Made by a program: the position numbers and the translations under genes
The notes under the pieces: model-generated
What the model was told of the DNA's origin: nothing
Database searches by the model: none
Seen by the model: only the letters and a program-made list of their open reading frames with translations
Shown: positions 4,939 through 6,001 of the stretch, in pieces
Layout of the letters: every line of letters begins with the position of its first letter
How positions within the stretch are numbered: position 1 is the stretch's first letter
Source: GCA-002694895 sp964436345
GTDB taxonomy: Bacteria > Chloroflexota > Dehalococcoidia > Lucifugimonadales > GCA-002694895
Length of the DNA stretch: 6,001 nt
Reading direction: 5' to 3'
Assembly (NCBI GenBank): GCA_964436345.1
Contig: CAYTCC010000079.1
Location: forward strand, 1 to 6,001

Positions 4939-6001
4939 ATGTCAGGGAAAAATGATTTTTATTCAACATTAGGCTTAACTCCAATTATAAATGCTGTAGG
5001 TAATCAGACAGTTTATGGGGGATCAACCCCATCTGGAGATGTGAAAGCTGCTATGGAAGCAGCTGAAGATAACTATATAGTTATGGAAGAATTATTTCAA
5101 AAAACAGGAGAATATATAGCAAAACTATTGGGAGCTGAATCTGGATATGTAACTTCAGGCGCTGCTGCTGCTATAACATTAAGCGTCGCAGGCTGTATGG
5201 CCGGAACAGATCCTGAAAAAATTGCTACCCTACCCAGAACTGATGGTATGAAAAATGAAATACTACTTCAGAAACCTCAAAGATATACTTATGACAGATG
5301 CTTTGAATTATCGGGTGCCAAATTAGTAGAGGTCGGTAGTTCAGGTCACTGCTCAAAAGAAGAATTAGAAGCAGCTATAAATGATAATACAGTTGCAATT
5401 GCTTATTATGTACAACCAGATAATTGGGTGTCCAAGGCAGTTTCCATAGAAGATGCTTTAGAGATAGCACACAATAATAATATTCCATTAATAGCGGATG
5501 CCGCCTCACAGATATACCCTATTGATTATATGCTTGAAAATGCTCAAAGAGCTGATCTTGTGTGTTTTGGGGCAAAATATTTTGGCGCTCCACATTCAAG
5601 CGGAATTGTTGTTGGTAAAAAAGAATATGTAGATAAAGTTAAAGCACAAAGTTTCATTGCATATCAATTAGAAGGCAGAAATGCTATGGGGAGGCCAATG
5701 AAACTTGACAGACAGGAAGTTATTGGTGCAGTTGTAGCACTTGAACAGTGGTTAAAAATGAATCATGAAGACAGATTTTCTGCAAATATAAGAAAACAGG
5801 AAGCTATTGCTGATCAAATTAATAATATACCCGGAGTTAGCTCTGAAGTAACAGAAATACCAACATTTATTAAATATTCACTTAAAGTAAATATAGACTC
5901 TAATGTTATGTCTGCAAAACAATTAGCAGATGAATTGGCAAATGGTAATCCCAGAATTATGGTTTCACCTCCTGAAGATCCTAATGCTCATGTAAAATCA
6001 G
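4939..6001 (+). CDS. SelA-like PLP-dependent enzyme, 3' end missing
   Basis: At least 354 residues are encoded, and the frame is still open at the window edge. The protein belongs to the fold-type I PLP family of SelA (L-seryl-tRNA(Sec) selenium transferase) and its paralogues, such as D-glucosaminate-6-phosphate ammonia lyase. The N-terminal YSTLGLTPIINAVGNQTVYGGS (8-29) is typical of the group. VTSGAAAA (71-78) is the cofactor phosphate-binding turn, Asp187 in LIADAAS should contact the pyridine nitrogen, and Lys213 in FGAKYFGAPHSSGIVVGK is the expected PLP-binding lysine. True SelA is longer, with an N-terminal tRNA-binding domain absent here, so an amino-acid or amino-sugar lyase/transferase role is more likely than selenocysteine synthesis. 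The substrate is unknown. Few residues should be missing, since relatives are roughly 370-400 long. GC is about 37-40%. Confidence 0.88.
   Translation, partial: MSGKNDFYSTLGLTPIINAVGNQTVYGGSTPSGDVKAAMEAAEDNYIVMEELFQKTGEYIAKLLGAESGYVTSGAAAAITLSVAGCMAGTDPEKIATLPRTDGMKNEILLQKPQRYTYDRCFELSGAKLVEVGSSGHCSKEELEAAINDNTVAIAYYVQPDNWVSKAVSIEDALEIAHNNNIPLIADAASQIYPIDYMLENAQRADLVCFGAKYFGAPHSSGIVVGKKEYVDKVKAQSFIAYQLEGRNAMGRPMKLDRQEVIGAVVALEQWLKMNHEDRFSANIRKQEAIADQINNIPGVSSEVTEIPTFIKYSLKVNIDSNVMSAKQLADELANGNPRIMVSPPEDPNAHVKS

Noticed and set aside
4939..6001. Assigning the PLP enzyme as SelA of selenocysteine synthesis
   Set aside because: The N-terminal tRNA-binding region of true SelA is absent, and no selB or tRNA-Sec is seen nearby.

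Overview
The window opens with the last ~55 bases of a bacterial 16S rRNA gene, followed by a spacer and an intact tRNA-Ala(UGC). No 23S rRNA follows: after the tRNA the sequence runs into protein-coding and intergenic DNA. An unlinked 16S gene, AT-rich DNA (about 25-42% GC by sampled lines), a DUF3054 membrane protein and a SelA-like PLP enzyme would fit an uncultured marine Chloroflexota (Dehalococcoidia/SAR202-like) genome. That placement is an inference from remembered family distributions; the sequence alone does not prove it.

Layout: (1) 1-330, 16S 3' end, internal spacer and tRNA-Ala. (2) 457-1365, minus strand, a secreted lipoprotein with a decayed M23/LytM-like fold that lacks the catalytic HxH pair. 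(3) 1366-1760, a 395-base stretch without a confident gene; it holds a short unassigned reading frame that may be a gene remnant and a 64-bp tandem duplication copying the start of the next gene. (4) 1761-2126, a small single-domain cupin. (5) 2278-2688 and 2726-3109, a four-helix DUF3054 membrane protein followed closely by a DUF123 (GIY-YIG-like) protein, possibly co-transcribed. (6) 3110-3384, an intergenic stretch containing a second, diverged copy of the 3' half of the tRNA-Ala gene. (7) 3385-3603, a 72-residue protein of unknown function, tail-to-tail with (8) 3600-4802, minus strand, an MFS-family transporter. (9) 4939 to the window end, plus strand, a SelA-like PLP-dependent enzyme cut off by the window edge and divergent from the transporter.

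The main structural signal is the repeated tRNA-Ala 3' half (286-330 and 3234-3278, 41 of 45 identical). The similarity begins at the first base of the anticodon loop and ends at CCA, the pattern left when a tyrosine-recombinase element integrates into a tRNA gene. The ~2.9 kb between the copies would then be an old, eroded island, although no integrase is visible. Base composition is also patchy: the lipoprotein and PLP genes sample at about 37-42% GC, while the cupin, DUF123 and transporter genes sample at about 20-35%.

The proteins do not form one recognisable pathway. I see no CRISPR array, defence system, toxin-antitoxin pair, transposase or biosynthetic cluster. Most genes lack a clear Shine-Dalgarno sequence although the 16S end carries a normal anti-Shine-Dalgarno; only the PLP-enzyme gene has a reasonable one.
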